Source: Streptomyces althioticus (GTDB lineage Bacteria > Actinomycetota > Actinomycetes > Streptomycetales > Streptomycetaceae). Taken from it: DNA of 64,000 nucleotides. The stretch covers positions 496,001 to 560,000 of the forward strand of contig BMSW01000001.1 in the NCBI GenBank assembly GCA_014649355.1, read 5' to 3'. Below the pieces are notes generated by a model. The model had not been told where the DNA came from. It did not search any database and saw only the letters and a program-made list of their open reading frames with translations. Made by a program: the position numbers and the translations under genes. The stretch's first letter is position 1; every line of letters begins with the position of its first letter. Below are positions 46,053 through 53,903 of this stretch, in pieces.

Positions 46053-46877
46053 ATGAGTACGACGGGCGCGACCGCCGATCCCCTCGCGGCCCTGGGCAAC
46101 CTGCCCGGTGTGGCCGACTCCGTGGAGTCCGTACGCAAGGCCGTGGACCGGGTCTACGGGCACCGGGTCATGCGGCGGCGCAGCAACGAGATCACCTCCG
46201 AGGCGGCCCTGCGCGGCGCCCGGGGTTCGGCGGCGCTGTCCGGCGCGGACTGGGCCCTGGAGGAGGTGCGGCGGCGCAGCGACTTCAGCGGCGACGACGA
46301 GGCGCGCACCGTGGGCGCCGCGCTGCGGCTGACGGCCGAGGCGGGCCAGCTGCTGTCGATCTGGCGGCAGTCGCCGCTGCGGGTGCTGGCGCGGCTGCAC
46401 CTGGTCGCCGCCGCCGACAAGGCCGAGCATGTGGGCCGTCCCCGCCGGGCGGGCGAGCCGGTCGACGAGCCCCTCGTCGACCTGCCCCTGCCGGGCGCCG
46501 ACGAGATGCACGGCCGCCTGGAGGGTCTGGCCGAGATCGTCATCGCGGGGGGTTCCGCGCCGGCGCTCGTGACGGCCGCCGTGGTGCACGGCGAGCTGCT
46601 CGCGCTGCGGCCCTTCACGTCCCACAACGGCCTGGTCGCGCGCACGGCCGAGCGGATCGTCCTGGTCGGCAGCGGCCTCGATCCCAAGTCGGTGTGCCCG
46701 GCCGAGGTGGGGCACGCCGAGCTGGGCCAGGACGCCTACCAGGAGGCGCTGCGGGGCTACCTGTCCGGCACGGCGGAGGGCATGGCCGCCTGGATCGCCC
46801 ACTGCGGACGGGCCGTGGCGCTGGGTGCGCGGGAGTCCACGGCGGTGTGCGAGGCGCTGCAGCGCGGAGCGGCCTGA
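46053..46877 (+). CDS. Fic/DOC-like fold protein with a degenerate active-site motif
   Basis: The 274-residue protein resembles Fic AMP-transferases. The region VVHGELLALRPFTSHNGLVARTAER aligns with the Fic block whose normal core is HPFxEGNGRxxR. Here the catalytic His position is Arg186, Glu is Ser, and the final NGR is NGL. N-terminal SEAALRGARGSAALSGADW fits the inhibitory helix region. Loss of the His means no AMP transfer by the normal route, so a pseudoenzyme or another activity is likely. It diverges from the MinD/CooC-like gene. Confidence 0.7.
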   Translation: MSTTGATADPLAALGNLPGVADSVESVRKAVDRVYGHRVMRRRSNEITSEAALRGARGSAALSGADWALEEVRRRSDFSGDDEARTVGAALRLTAEAGQLLSIWRQSPLRVLARLHLVAAADKAEHVGRPRRAGEPVDEPLVDLPLPGADEMHGRLEGLAEIVIAGGSAPALVTAAVVHGELLALRPFTSHNGLVARTAERIVLVGSGLDPKSVCPAEVGHAELGQDAYQEALRGYLSGTAEGMAAWIAHCGRAVALGARESTAVCEALQRGAA

Positions 46878-46948
46878 GTGCGGCCGTAGGGCACGCGGCT
46901 GGGGTGGAGAGCGCACTGGCCGGGGGCTGAGGGGCTTGGCGCGAGAAT

Positions 46949-46976
46949 GCGGCGGTACGAATACTCGTACCGCCGC
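46949..46976 (+). terminator. Terminator of the Fic-like gene
   Basis: GCGGCGGTACGA-ATAC-TCGTACCGCCGC is a perfect 12-base stem with a four-base loop, 71 bases past the stop. Confidence 0.8.
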
Positions 46977-47020
46977 TGGCACGTCCACCGCGTTACCAAG
47001 CGTCCTCGATATGTGCCCAT

Positions 47021-47045
47021 CAGGCCGGGGACTTTGCCCGGCCTG
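47021..47045. terminator. Second hairpin in the convergent gap
   Basis: CAGGCCGGG-GACTTTG-CCCGGCCTG makes a 9-base perfect stem. It may stop either convergent transcript. Confidence 0.6.
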
Positions 47046-47309
47046 GTGCGGCTGGCCCGTAATCGACGGGTCGACGTCGCGTGGGTGCGCGGTTTCCATG
47101 CGCGGTCCGTGGGGCCTTAAAGCGTTTCGGAGGTCGTCCTCTCGGACGTCCTTGGTCTCGCGGGCCGTCAACTCCTTTGTACTCCGGCTTCCCGGAGAGG
47201 GGAAGTCCTGGCCGCGTTCCTTTACTTTTGGGCTCAAACGAGCAGTAAACGGACGCCGAAATGGCGAACGCGTCCCGGAGCGGGGACGCGCGGCGAAGAG
47301 AAAGTACGT

Positions 47310-48143
47310 TCAGGCAACGGTCGAGCGGCGCCGGCTCGCGTACCAGACAAGGCCCGCGGTGGCCGCCGCCGCGCCTATCGCGGCCGCCGCGACAAGAGCG
47401 GGACGCGGCGGAACGGAGAACGCGGGGAAACGCTGCTTCAGCCGCACCGGCCGGTGGAAATCGAGGATCGGCCACTCCCGCGCCAGCGCTTCCCGGCGCA
47501 GCGCGCGGTCCGGGTTCACGGCGTGCGGATGTCCGACGGCCTCCAGCATCGGGATGTCGGTCACCGAGTCGCTGTAGGCGTAGCAGCGGGACAGGTCGTA
47601 TCCCTCGGACGCGGCCAGCTCCCGGACCGCCTCCGCCTTGGTCGGGCCGTACGCGTAGTACTCGACCTCGCCGGTGAAGCAGCCGTCGTCGCCCACCACC
47701 ATGCGCGTGGCCACGACACGGTCGGCGCCCAGCAACTCGCCGATCGGCTCGACCACCTCGGCGCCCGAGGTGGAGACGATCACCACGTCACGCCCGGCGG
47801 TGTGGTGCTCCTCGATGAGGGTGGCGGCCTCGTCGTAGATGATCGGGTCGATCAGGTCGTGCAGGGTCTCGGCGACGATCTCCTTGACCTGCTGCACGTT
47901 CCACCCGCGGCACAGCGCGGACAGGTACTTCCGCATCCGTTCCATCTGGTCGTGATCCGCACCGCCGGCGAGGAACACGAACTGGGAGTACGCGGTCCGC
48001 AGGACGGCCCTGCGGTTGATCAGTCCGCCTTGGTAGAAGGACTTGCTGAAGGTGAGCGTGCTCGACTTCGCAATGACCGTCTTGTCCAGGTCGAAGAAGG
48101 CGGCTGTGCGGGGCGACAAGTGGTTTTCCACGCCCCTGAGCAT
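47310..48143 (-). CDS. HAD-IB family phosphatase with C-terminal membrane helix
   Basis: The 277-residue protein has the HAD motif I FFDLDKTVIAKSS near 16-28 (DxDxT), motif II VVIVSTSGAEVVEP near 120, motif III KAEAV near 168 and motif IV YSDSVTDIPML near 191-201. A single membrane helix (ALVAAAAIGAAAATAGLVWYA) is at the C-terminus, suggesting a membrane-anchored phosphatase. GTG 48131 is an alternative start. Relatives are linked with the Ssd/Tad locus and differentiation in actinomycetes. The substrate is unknown. Confidence 0.88.
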   Translation of the reverse strand: MLRGVENHLSPRTAAFFDLDKTVIAKSSTLTFSKSFYQGGLINRRAVLRTAYSQFVFLAGGADHDQMERMRKYLSALCRGWNVQQVKEIVAETLHDLIDPIIYDEAATLIEEHHTAGRDVVIVSTSGAEVVEPIGELLGADRVVATRMVVGDDGCFTGEVEYYAYGPTKAEAVRELAASEGYDLSRCYAYSDSVTDIPMLEAVGHPHAVNPDRALRREALAREWPILDFHRPVRLKQRFPAFSVPPRPALVAAAAIGAAAATAGLVWYASRRRSTVA

Positions 48144-48279
48144 AGGCGCAGCCCATTCGGCGTAGTGTGTGGCGCGTGGGTTTGCCTGAGAGGGCCCTCG
48201 GGTACACCATGGAAGTCACGGATCGTTCGCGACCGTGCTAACCCGGCCCGACTCCTCCCCCCCCCGAGTCGGCCGTGGG

Positions 48280-48314
48280 GACGACCCCCGCTCTCCCCCC
48301 CGGCGGGGGTCGTC
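48280..48314. terminator. GC-rich hairpin upstream of the Tad cluster
   Basis: GACGACCCCCGC and GCGGGGGTCGTC make a 12-base stem around an 11-base C-rich loop. It may end or attenuate transcription approaching the Tad genes. Confidence 0.5.
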
Positions 48315-48403
48315 GCATGTCCGGACGCATTTTCCGCCGCTTTCTCCCCCTTTTCCTCACGTGCGGGTCCGCACGGGGAATTGATTGTCATGTGCGCGAT
48401 CGA

Positions 48404-48577
48404 TTACGGAGAGTGGTGGTCGAGGTGCTCTGCGGTGATCGGCCAGGCCACTCCGTGGTTTCGCACAGACGCAATGGCGGTCTCACCGGTACGGGTGACC
48501 GCGATATCCACAGTCACCGCCTCGTCCACAGTTTTCCACCAAGATCCCCACGATTTCCGGCGCCGCTGCACTGTCAT
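48404..48577 (-). CDS. Possible 57-residue protein
   Basis: A minus-strand frame begins ATG 48577 and reads MTVQRRRKSWGSWWKTVDEA, then AVTRTGETAIASVRNHGVAWPITAEHLDHHSP. About 70% of its codons end in G or C, lower than neighbours. The plus strand also has an open frame here. It has only a weak ribosome site (GGGA). No family is recognised. Confidence 0.3.
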   Translation of the reverse strand: MTVQRRRKSWGSWWKTVDEAVTVDIAVTRTGETAIASVRNHGVAWPITAEHLDHHSP

Positions 48578-48740
48578 TCCCACGCGTCCCGATCGCCGCG
48601 AGTGCACACCCGCTTCCGCTCGGCCGGGACGTGCCCGGCCGGAATCCTCCGGCCGGTCCGCGGGAGGCCGCAGCGCGGTCCTCCCCCACCTGGAACCGGC
48701 GGGCCCGAGGGCCGCGCGAGGTAGGGAGCACTGGGACGAC

Positions 48741-49838
48741 ATGACCGGAACCGTCACACACGACCCGCCCGGAGGGAACCGGCCGGGCGCACCGCTGATC
48801 GTCACCGAGGACACAGGTCTCCTCGACGACCTGCTGCGCCTGTGCGCGGCCGCCGGCGCCACACCGGAGGTCCACCACGGGCTGCCCGGGCCGCGCGGAA
48901 GCTGGGAGGCCGCGCCGCTGGTCCTCGTCGGTGACGACGCCGCCCGGCGGGCCCGCGGCGCGCCCCGCAGACAGGGGGTGGTGCTGGTCGGCCGCGACCA
49001 GGACGACCCCGGCGTGTGGCGGCGGGCCGTCGAGATCGGCGCCGACCACGTGCTGATGCTGCCCGACGGCGAGCAGTGGCTCGTCGACCGCATCGCCGAC
49101 GTCGCCGAAGGCGTCGGACGGCCCGCGCTGACCGTCGGCGTCATCGGCGGCCGGGGCGGCGCGGGCGCATCCACCCTGGCGTGCGCCCTCGCCGTCACCT
49201 CCGCCCGCGAAGGACTGCGCACCCTGCTGGTGGACGCCGACCCGCTGGGCGGCGGACTGGACGTGGCGCTCGGCGGCGAGACCGCGAAAGGGCTGCGCTG
49301 GCCCGCCTTCGCGTCGTCGCACGGCCGGGTCGGCGGCGGCGCGCTGGAGGAGTCGCTGCCCGAACTGCACTCGCTGCGCGTGCTCAGCTGGGACCGCGGC
49401 GACTGCCTCTCGGTGCCGCCCAGGGCCGTGCGCGCGGTCCTCGCCGCCGCCCGGCGCGGCGGCGGAGCCGTCGTCGTCGACCTGCCGCGACGCGTCGACG
49501 AGGGCGTCGCGGAGGTCCTCGCCCAGCTCGACCTGACGCTCCTCGTGGTCCCCGCCGAGCTGCGCGCCGTCGCGGCGGCCGGCCGCGTCGCCTCCGCCGT
49601 GGGCATGGTCATGCGCGACCTGCGCGTCGCCGTCCGGGGACCGTACGCACCCGGTCTGGACGACCACGAGGTGGCTCGGCTGCTCGGCCTGCCCCTCGTC
49701 GGTGACGTGCCGGTCGAACCCGCCCTCCAGCGCCCGTACGGCACGGGACGCCCGCCCGGAGTGACCGGACGCGGCCCGCTGTCCCGCTTCTGCCGCGCGT
49801 TCTGGGAGCGCGCGCTGGTGGAGGCGAGGGCGGCATGA
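48741..49838 (+). CDS. Septum-site-determining protein Ssd/CpaE-like ATPase
   Basis: The 365-residue protein has a receiver-like N-terminal domain without clear phosphoryl Asp. A MinD/ParA-type ATPase follows with VIGGRGGAGASTLACALAV near 136-154, where the P-loop lysine of GKS/T is replaced (GAGAST). It is like CpaE and mycobacterial Ssd (Rv3660c), known to affect septation. ATG 48741 opens the Tad operon, and the stop overlaps the TadA start (ATGA). The lacking Walker lysine means weak or no ATP hydrolysis; it probably localises the pilus machine. Confidence 0.85.
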   Translation: MTGTVTHDPPGGNRPGAPLIVTEDTGLLDDLLRLCAAAGATPEVHHGLPGPRGSWEAAPLVLVGDDAARRARGAPRRQGVVLVGRDQDDPGVWRRAVEIGADHVLMLPDGEQWLVDRIADVAEGVGRPALTVGVIGGRGGAGASTLACALAVTSAREGLRTLLVDADPLGGGLDVALGGETAKGLRWPAFASSHGRVGGGALEESLPELHSLRVLSWDRGDCLSVPPRAVRAVLAAARRGGGAVVVDLPRRVDEGVAEVLAQLDLTLLVVPAELRAVAAAGRVASAVGMVMRDLRVAVRGPYAPGLDDHEVARLLGLPLVGDVPVEPALQRPYGTGRPPGVTGRGPLSRFCRAFWERALVEARAA

Positions 49839-51052
49839 GCGGCATGGGGACGACCGGGGCGGCGATGCCTCCCGGGCTGCTCGACGGGGTGCGGCGACGG
49901 CTGGCCGAGAGCGGCGCCGAACCGACGCCCGCGCGGGTGGCGCAGGCCCTGCGCGAACAGGGCCGGGTGCTCGGCGACGCCGAAGTGCTCGGCGCGGCCG
50001 AGCAGTTGCGGTCCGAGCTGGTCGGCAGCGGGCCGCTGGAGCGGCTGCTGTCCGACCCGACCGTGACCGACGTGCTCGTGTCCGCGCCGGACCGGGTCTG
50101 GGTGGACCGCGGCGGGGGCCTGACGCTCACCTCGGTCTCCTTCCCGGACGAGCCGTCCGTGCGACGCCTGGCGCAGCGGCTCGCCGCGGTGGCCGGCCGG
50201 CGCCTGGACGACGCACGGCCCTGGGTGGACGCCCGTCTCCCCGACGGCACCCGGCTGCACGCGGTGCTCCCGCCCGTCGCGGTGGGCGGCACCTGCCTGT
50301 CCCTGCGGGTCGTGAGGCCGCGCGCCTTCACCCTCTACGAACTGGTGGCCGCCGGGACGGTGCCGCCGGGCGGGGACCAGGTGCTGCGGGCCCTGATGGA
50401 CGCGCGGCTGTCCTTCCTGGTCAGCGGTGGCACGGGCACCGGCAAGACCACCCTGCTCAGCGCCCTGCTGGGGCTGGTGGGGCCGGACGAGCGGATCGTG
50501 CTCGCGGAGGACTCGGCCGAGCTGCGGCCCGACCATCCCCATGTCGTGCGGCTGGAGACCCGGCCCGCCAACCAGGAGGGCGCGGGACTGGTGACCCTGG
50601 AGGACCTGGTGCGCCAGGCCCTGCGGATGAGGCCTGACAGGCTCGTCGTGGGCGAGGTGCGCGGGCCCGAGGTGGTGCATCTGCTCGCCGCGCTCAACAC
50701 GGGACACGAGGGCGGCTCCGGCACGGTGCACGCCAACGCCGCCGGCGACGTGCCCGCCCGGTTGGAGGCGCTCGGCACGGCGGCGGGCCTCGACCGGTTC
50801 GCCCTCCACAGCCAGCTCGCGGCCGCGTTGTCCGTGGTGCTGCACCTGGTGCGCGACCGCAGCGGCAGGCGGCGGATCGCCGAGGTGCACGTCCTCGAGC
50901 GCGACCCCTCGGGGCTGGTGCGGACGGCCCCGGCACTGCGGTGGGGACCGGAGACCTTCGTCGCCGAGCCAGCCTGGCCGCGCCTGCGGCACCTGCTGCG
51001 CGCCGCGCGGGACGAGGAGGCCCGGGCGGGGCGAGAGGCGGTCGGCGCATGA
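49835..51052 (+). CDS. tadA: TadA/CpaF-type secretion ATPase
   Basis: The 405-residue ATPase energises the Tad pilus. Walker A reads GGTGTGKTTLLSALLG near 197, with the Asp box RIVLAEDSAELRP near 222 and Walker B-like DRLVVGEVRGPEVVHLLAALNTGHEGG near 270 with the His box. An N-terminal domain of about 150 residues precedes them. It is coupled to both neighbours by overlaps (49835, 51049). Confidence 0.92.
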   Translation: MSGMGTTGAAMPPGLLDGVRRRLAESGAEPTPARVAQALREQGRVLGDAEVLGAAEQLRSELVGSGPLERLLSDPTVTDVLVSAPDRVWVDRGGGLTLTSVSFPDEPSVRRLAQRLAAVAGRRLDDARPWVDARLPDGTRLHAVLPPVAVGGTCLSLRVVRPRAFTLYELVAAGTVPPGGDQVLRALMDARLSFLVSGGTGTGKTTLLSALLGLVGPDERIVLAEDSAELRPDHPHVVRLETRPANQEGAGLVTLEDLVRQALRMRPDRLVVGEVRGPEVVHLLAALNTGHEGGSGTVHANAAGDVPARLEALGTAAGLDRFALHSQLAAALSVVLHLVRDRSGRRRIAEVHVLERDPSGLVRTAPALRWGPETFVAEPAWPRLRHLLRAARDEEARAGREAVGA

Positions 51053-51912
51053 GCGGGGTGACCGGGACGACGGTGGGCGCGGCGGTGGCGTGCCTGGGGT
51101 CGGCGGCCTGGGTGCTGGGCGGCGGACATCGGGAGGCCCGGAGGGCGCGGGCGCTGGCCGGGGACGACCGGGGGCTCGAGGGACGACCGCTTCTCACGGC
51201 GGCGGCGGACCGGCTTCGGGCGCGACTCGGCGTCGAGTGGACGTCGTTGGCTGTCGGCGTGGTGCTCGCGGTGCTCGGGGCGTCGGTGCTGCCGGTCGTC
51301 GCGGGGGCGGCCGGGGTGCCCGTGCTGCGCAGGGTGCGGCGGGCGGCCGCGGGGCGCAAGGAGCGGGACGACCGCGGGGACGCGGTGGTCGCTCTGTGCG
51401 GGGCGCTCGCCGGGGAGTTGCGGGCGGGACGGCAGCCGGGTGAAGCGCTGTTGGCGGCCGCCCGGGACTCCGGAGGGCTCGGTGGTCATCAGGCGGCCGT
51501 GCTGGCGGCGGCGCGGTTCGGCGGCGACGTGCCGGGCGCGCTCACGGCGGCGGCCCGGCAGCCCGGCGCCGAGGGTCTGCGCGGACTCGCCGCGTGCTGG
51601 CGGGTGGCGGTGGACCAGGGCGCGGGACTCGCGGACGGCCTCGACCGGCTGGAAGCGGCCCTGCGTGCCGAGCGGGACCAGCGGGCCGACCTGCGCGCCC
51701 AGTTGTCCGGTGCCCGCGCCACTGCGGTGATGCTCGCGGGGCTCCCGGTGGTCGGGCTGGCGCTGGGCGCGGCCCTGGGCGCCGATCCGCTGCACGTCCT
51801 GCTGCACACACCGTCGGGGACGGTCTGTCTGGCGGCCGGCGGGGTGCTGGAGGGGCTGGGCCTGTGGTGGGCGCTGCGGATCATGCGCGGGGCCGAGGAG
51901 GCGGCGGCATGA
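51049..51912 (+). CDS. tadB: TadB-like inner membrane platform protein
   Basis: The 287-residue protein has N-terminal helices (LAVGVVLAVLGASVLPVVAG) and a GspF-type domain near 130-230 (LCGALAGELRAGRQPGEALLAAA, then LAACWRVAVDQGAGLADGLDRLE). A helical C-terminus (AVMLAGLPVVGLALGAAL) ends it. It is the first platform subunit of the pilus. Overlaps with TadA and TadC support one operon. Confidence 0.85.
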   Translation: MSGVTGTTVGAAVACLGSAAWVLGGGHREARRARALAGDDRGLEGRPLLTAAADRLRARLGVEWTSLAVGVVLAVLGASVLPVVAGAAGVPVLRRVRRAAAGRKERDDRGDAVVALCGALAGELRAGRQPGEALLAAARDSGGLGGHQAAVLAAARFGGDVPGALTAAARQPGAEGLRGLAACWRVAVDQGAGLADGLDRLEAALRAERDQRADLRAQLSGARATAVMLAGLPVVGLALGAALGADPLHVLLHTPSGTVCLAAGGVLEGLGLWWALRIMRGAEEAAA

Positions 51913-52694
51913 GCGGCGACGTCGTCCACAGGCTGGGGACGGTCGCGGGGGTCGCCGCCGTGCTCGTCGGGGCGTGGGCCTGGTGGCACCGGTTCCGGTG
52001 CGAGCGGCGGACACGACGGCGGCTCGACGCGCTCGCGGCCCGGGAACGGCGAAGAACGGGAGTGCGCCCCCCGTCGCTCAGGGCCGCGCGCGGACGGCTG
52101 CCGTACGTGGCGGTCGTGGGCGCCGGGTGGGTGACGGTGGGCGGGATCGGCGGTGTCGGGCTGGGGCTGGTCCTGGCGGCGGGACTGTGGCGGTGGCACC
52201 GGCGGCAGACGCGGGCGGCCCACGGAGCGAGCGCGCCCGACTCGGCTCTGGCGGCACGCCAACTCCCGCTCGCCGCCGACCTGCTGTCCGCCTGCATCGC
52301 GGCGGGCGCCGGACCGGTACCGGCGGCGCAGGCCGTCGGGGAGGCCCTGGGCGGCCCGGTCGGGGACGCCCTGGCGCGGGGCGCCGCGGAGGTGCGGCTC
52401 GGCGGTGAGCCGGGAGAGGCCTGGCGCCGGCTGGCCGCCCTGCCCGGCGCGGTCCCGCTGGCCCGGCTGCTGGAGCGGGCCGACGTGTCGGGTCTTCCGC
52501 TCGCCGCACCGATGGGCCGGCTCGCCGCGGAGGCGCGGGCCGAGTGGTCCCGTGCGGCGACCACGCGGGCCCGGCGGGCGGCGGTCCTCATCAGCGCGCC
52601 GGTGGGCCTGTGCTTCCTGCCCGCCTTCATCGCCGTCGGCGTCCTGCCCGTGGTGATCGGGCTCGCGGGCGGGGTGCTGGGAGGGGGTGGGTGA
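51909..52694 (+). CDS. tadC: TadC-like inner membrane platform protein
   Basis: The 261-residue protein is the second platform subunit. A GspF-type core has LPLAADLLSACIAAGAGPVPAAQAV near 115-140 and LAALPGAVPLARLLERADVSGLPLA. C-terminal helices are ISAPVGLCFLPAFIAVGVLPVVIGLAGGVLG. ATG 51909 overlaps TadB by four bases. A repeat-rich non-coding stretch follows before the pilin gene. Confidence 0.83.
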   Translation: MSGDVVHRLGTVAGVAAVLVGAWAWWHRFRCERRTRRRLDALAARERRRTGVRPPSLRAARGRLPYVAVVGAGWVTVGGIGGVGLGLVLAAGLWRWHRRQTRAAHGASAPDSALAARQLPLAADLLSACIAAGAGPVPAAQAVGEALGGPVGDALARGAAEVRLGGEPGEAWRRLAALPGAVPLARLLERADVSGLPLAAPMGRLAAEARAEWSRAATTRARRAAVLISAPVGLCFLPAFIAVGVLPVVIGLAGGVLGGGG

Positions 52695-52740
52695 GGAGGC
52701 GAGTGAGGAGGCGCGGCGGACGACGAAGGACGACAGCAGA

Positions 52741-52850
52741 CGACGAGAACCGGCGACGACGGGTGACGACAACCGGCGACAGCCAGGCGAACAGCCGGCG
52801 ACGACAACCGGGCGAACAGCCGGCGACGACAACCGGCGATGACAACGGAC
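52741..52850. repeat. Degenerate CGGCGACGACAACCGG repeats ahead of the pilin gene
   Basis: CGGCGACGACAACCGG-like units, interleaved with GGCGAACAGC, recur four to five times between TadC and the DUF4244 gene. They break the otherwise overlapping operon and may control spacing or transcript processing. Confidence 0.6.
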
Positions 52851-52871
52851 ACGGCACGTATGGAGGTTCGG

Positions 52872-53081
52872 ATGTATCAGGTGGTGCGGGCGCGGCTGCG
52901 TGCCCTGACGGCGAGGGTGCGCGGGGCGCGGAGGGACGCCGGGATGGTGACCTCGGAGTACGCGATGGGAATCGTGGCGGCGGTGGCATTCGCCGTGGTG
53001 CTCTACCGGGTGGTCAACAGCGGCCCGGTCAGCACGGCCCTGCGGAACATCGTGCAGCAGGCCCTCGATGGCCGCATGTGA
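52872..53081 (+). CDS. DUF4244 protein, candidate Flp/Tad pilin
   Basis: The 69-residue protein has a basic N-terminal part and a prepilin-like junction DAGMVTSEYAMG, followed by a single hydrophobic helix (IVAAVAFAVVLYRVV). The G-x4-E motif before a hydrophobic helix matches type IVb pilins. GGAGG (52862-52866) supports ATG 52872; GTG/ATG starts at 52839 or 52860 exist. No prepilin peptidase gene is seen in the window, so processing would rely on an enzyme encoded elsewhere. Confidence 0.82.
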   Translation: MYQVVRARLRALTARVRGARRDAGMVTSEYAMGIVAAVAFAVVLYRVVNSGPVSTALRNIVQQALDGRM

Positions 53082-53526
53082 CCGGGGACGCGGCAGATGG
53101 CGCGGTGGAGGGGGCAGCGGACGGCGCGGTGGACGGGGCGGCGGGAGGCGTGGCCTCTCGCGCGACAACGGGCGCGACCGCGGGTTCGTGACGGCGGAGG
53201 CGGCGCTGGTGCTGCCCGTGCTGGTGCTGTTCGTGACGGCGTTGGTATGGGGGCTGATGGTGGTGGCCGCGCAGATCCAGTGTGTGGACGCCGCGCGGGC
53301 GGGGGCCCGGGCGGCGGCACGGCAGGATCCGCCGGACGCGGTGGTCGAGGTGACCCGGGAGGCCGCTCCGGCCGGTGCGCGCGTCACGGTCGGCCGGGAC
53401 GCCGAACAGGTCAGGGTGACCGTGGTGGCCAGGGCGCCGATGCTGCGGGCGCTGCCCTTCGAACTGCGGGAGGAGGCCGTCGCGGCGGTCGAAGAGGGGG
53501 TGGTCGCCGTGAGTACGGCGAGGTGA
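53068..53526 (+). CDS. TadE-like pseudopilin
   Basis: The product has a Gly/Arg low-complexity start and then GFVTAEAALVLPVLVLFVTALVWGLMVVAAQ, the TadE prepilin-type helix with Glu at +5. A beta-rich extracellular part ends near ALPFELREEAVAAV. The start is uncertain: ATG 53068 overlaps the DUF4244 gene by 14 bases, and GTG 53188 would begin directly at VTAEAAL. It overlaps the next gene by GTGA. Confidence 0.75.
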   Translation: MAACDRGRGRWRGGGGSGRRGGRGGGRRGLSRDNGRDRGFVTAEAALVLPVLVLFVTALVWGLMVVAAQIQCVDAARAGARAAARQDPPDAVVEVTREAAPAGARVTVGRDAEQVRVTVVARAPMLRALPFELREEAVAAVEEGVVAVSTAR

Positions 53527-53903
53527 GGGACGCCACGCGGGGGCGCGACCGCGGCTCCGCCTCCGTGTGGTGCGTCGGCGCGGTCGCCGTGCTGTGCGTG
53601 GTGTTCGGGGTGGTGCTCGCCCTGGGGCACGCCGTGGTGGTCCGGCACCGGGCGGCGTCAGGCGCGGATCTCGCGGCGCTCGCCGCCGCCGACCACTGGG
53701 AGCACGGTGCGGCGGAGGCGTGCGCGCGGGCGGACCGGGTGGCCCGGGCCCAGGACGCGCGACTCGTGCGGTGCGTGATCACCGGCGAGGTGTCGGACGT
53801 GTCGGTGGCGTCCGGCGTGGGCCCGTTCACCGCGGAGGTCAGGGCACGGGCGGGACCTCCGGGTCCGGCGCAGCCTCCGCCGGCCCCTCGGCCGACGCGC
53901 TGA
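53523..53903 (+). CDS. Rv3654c-type TadE/TadG-like protein
   Basis: The 126-residue protein has a membrane helix (SASVWCVGAVAVLCVVFGVVLALG) and AAASGADLAALAAADH-like ASGADLAALAAADH, the signature of this TadG-like small group. A cysteine pair and Pro-rich tail complete it. GTG 53523 overlaps the TadE stop (GTGA). The last 65 bases overlap the 3' end of the convergent helicase gene on the other strand. Confidence 0.8.
   Translation: MRDATRGRDRGSASVWCVGAVAVLCVVFGVVLALGHAVVVRHRAASGADLAALAAADHWEHGAAEACARADRVARAQDARLVRCVITGEVSDVSVASGVGPFTAEVRARAGPPGPAQPPPAPRPTR

Larger units (their letters stand above)
46878..47309. other. Convergent intergenic region with two terminator hairpins
   Basis: The 432-base gap holds the terminators at 46949-46976 and 47021-47045, then low-GC sequence (47110-47260). 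No gene is seen; frames in it are short and irregular. Confidence 0.5.
48144..48740. other. Long region between the HAD and Tad clusters
   Basis: About 600 bases hold no secure gene. A C-rich tract and hairpin (48280-48314), a short frame MEVTDRSRPC at 48209, and a possible minus-strand 57-codon gene (48404-48577, listed) are present. This is the control region of the Tad cluster. Confidence 0.45.

Noticed and set aside
48391..48740. Plus-strand frame starting MCAIDYGEWW before the CpaE-like gene
   Set aside because: It runs into the CpaE frame, overlaps a minus-strand candidate and lacks a ribosome site.
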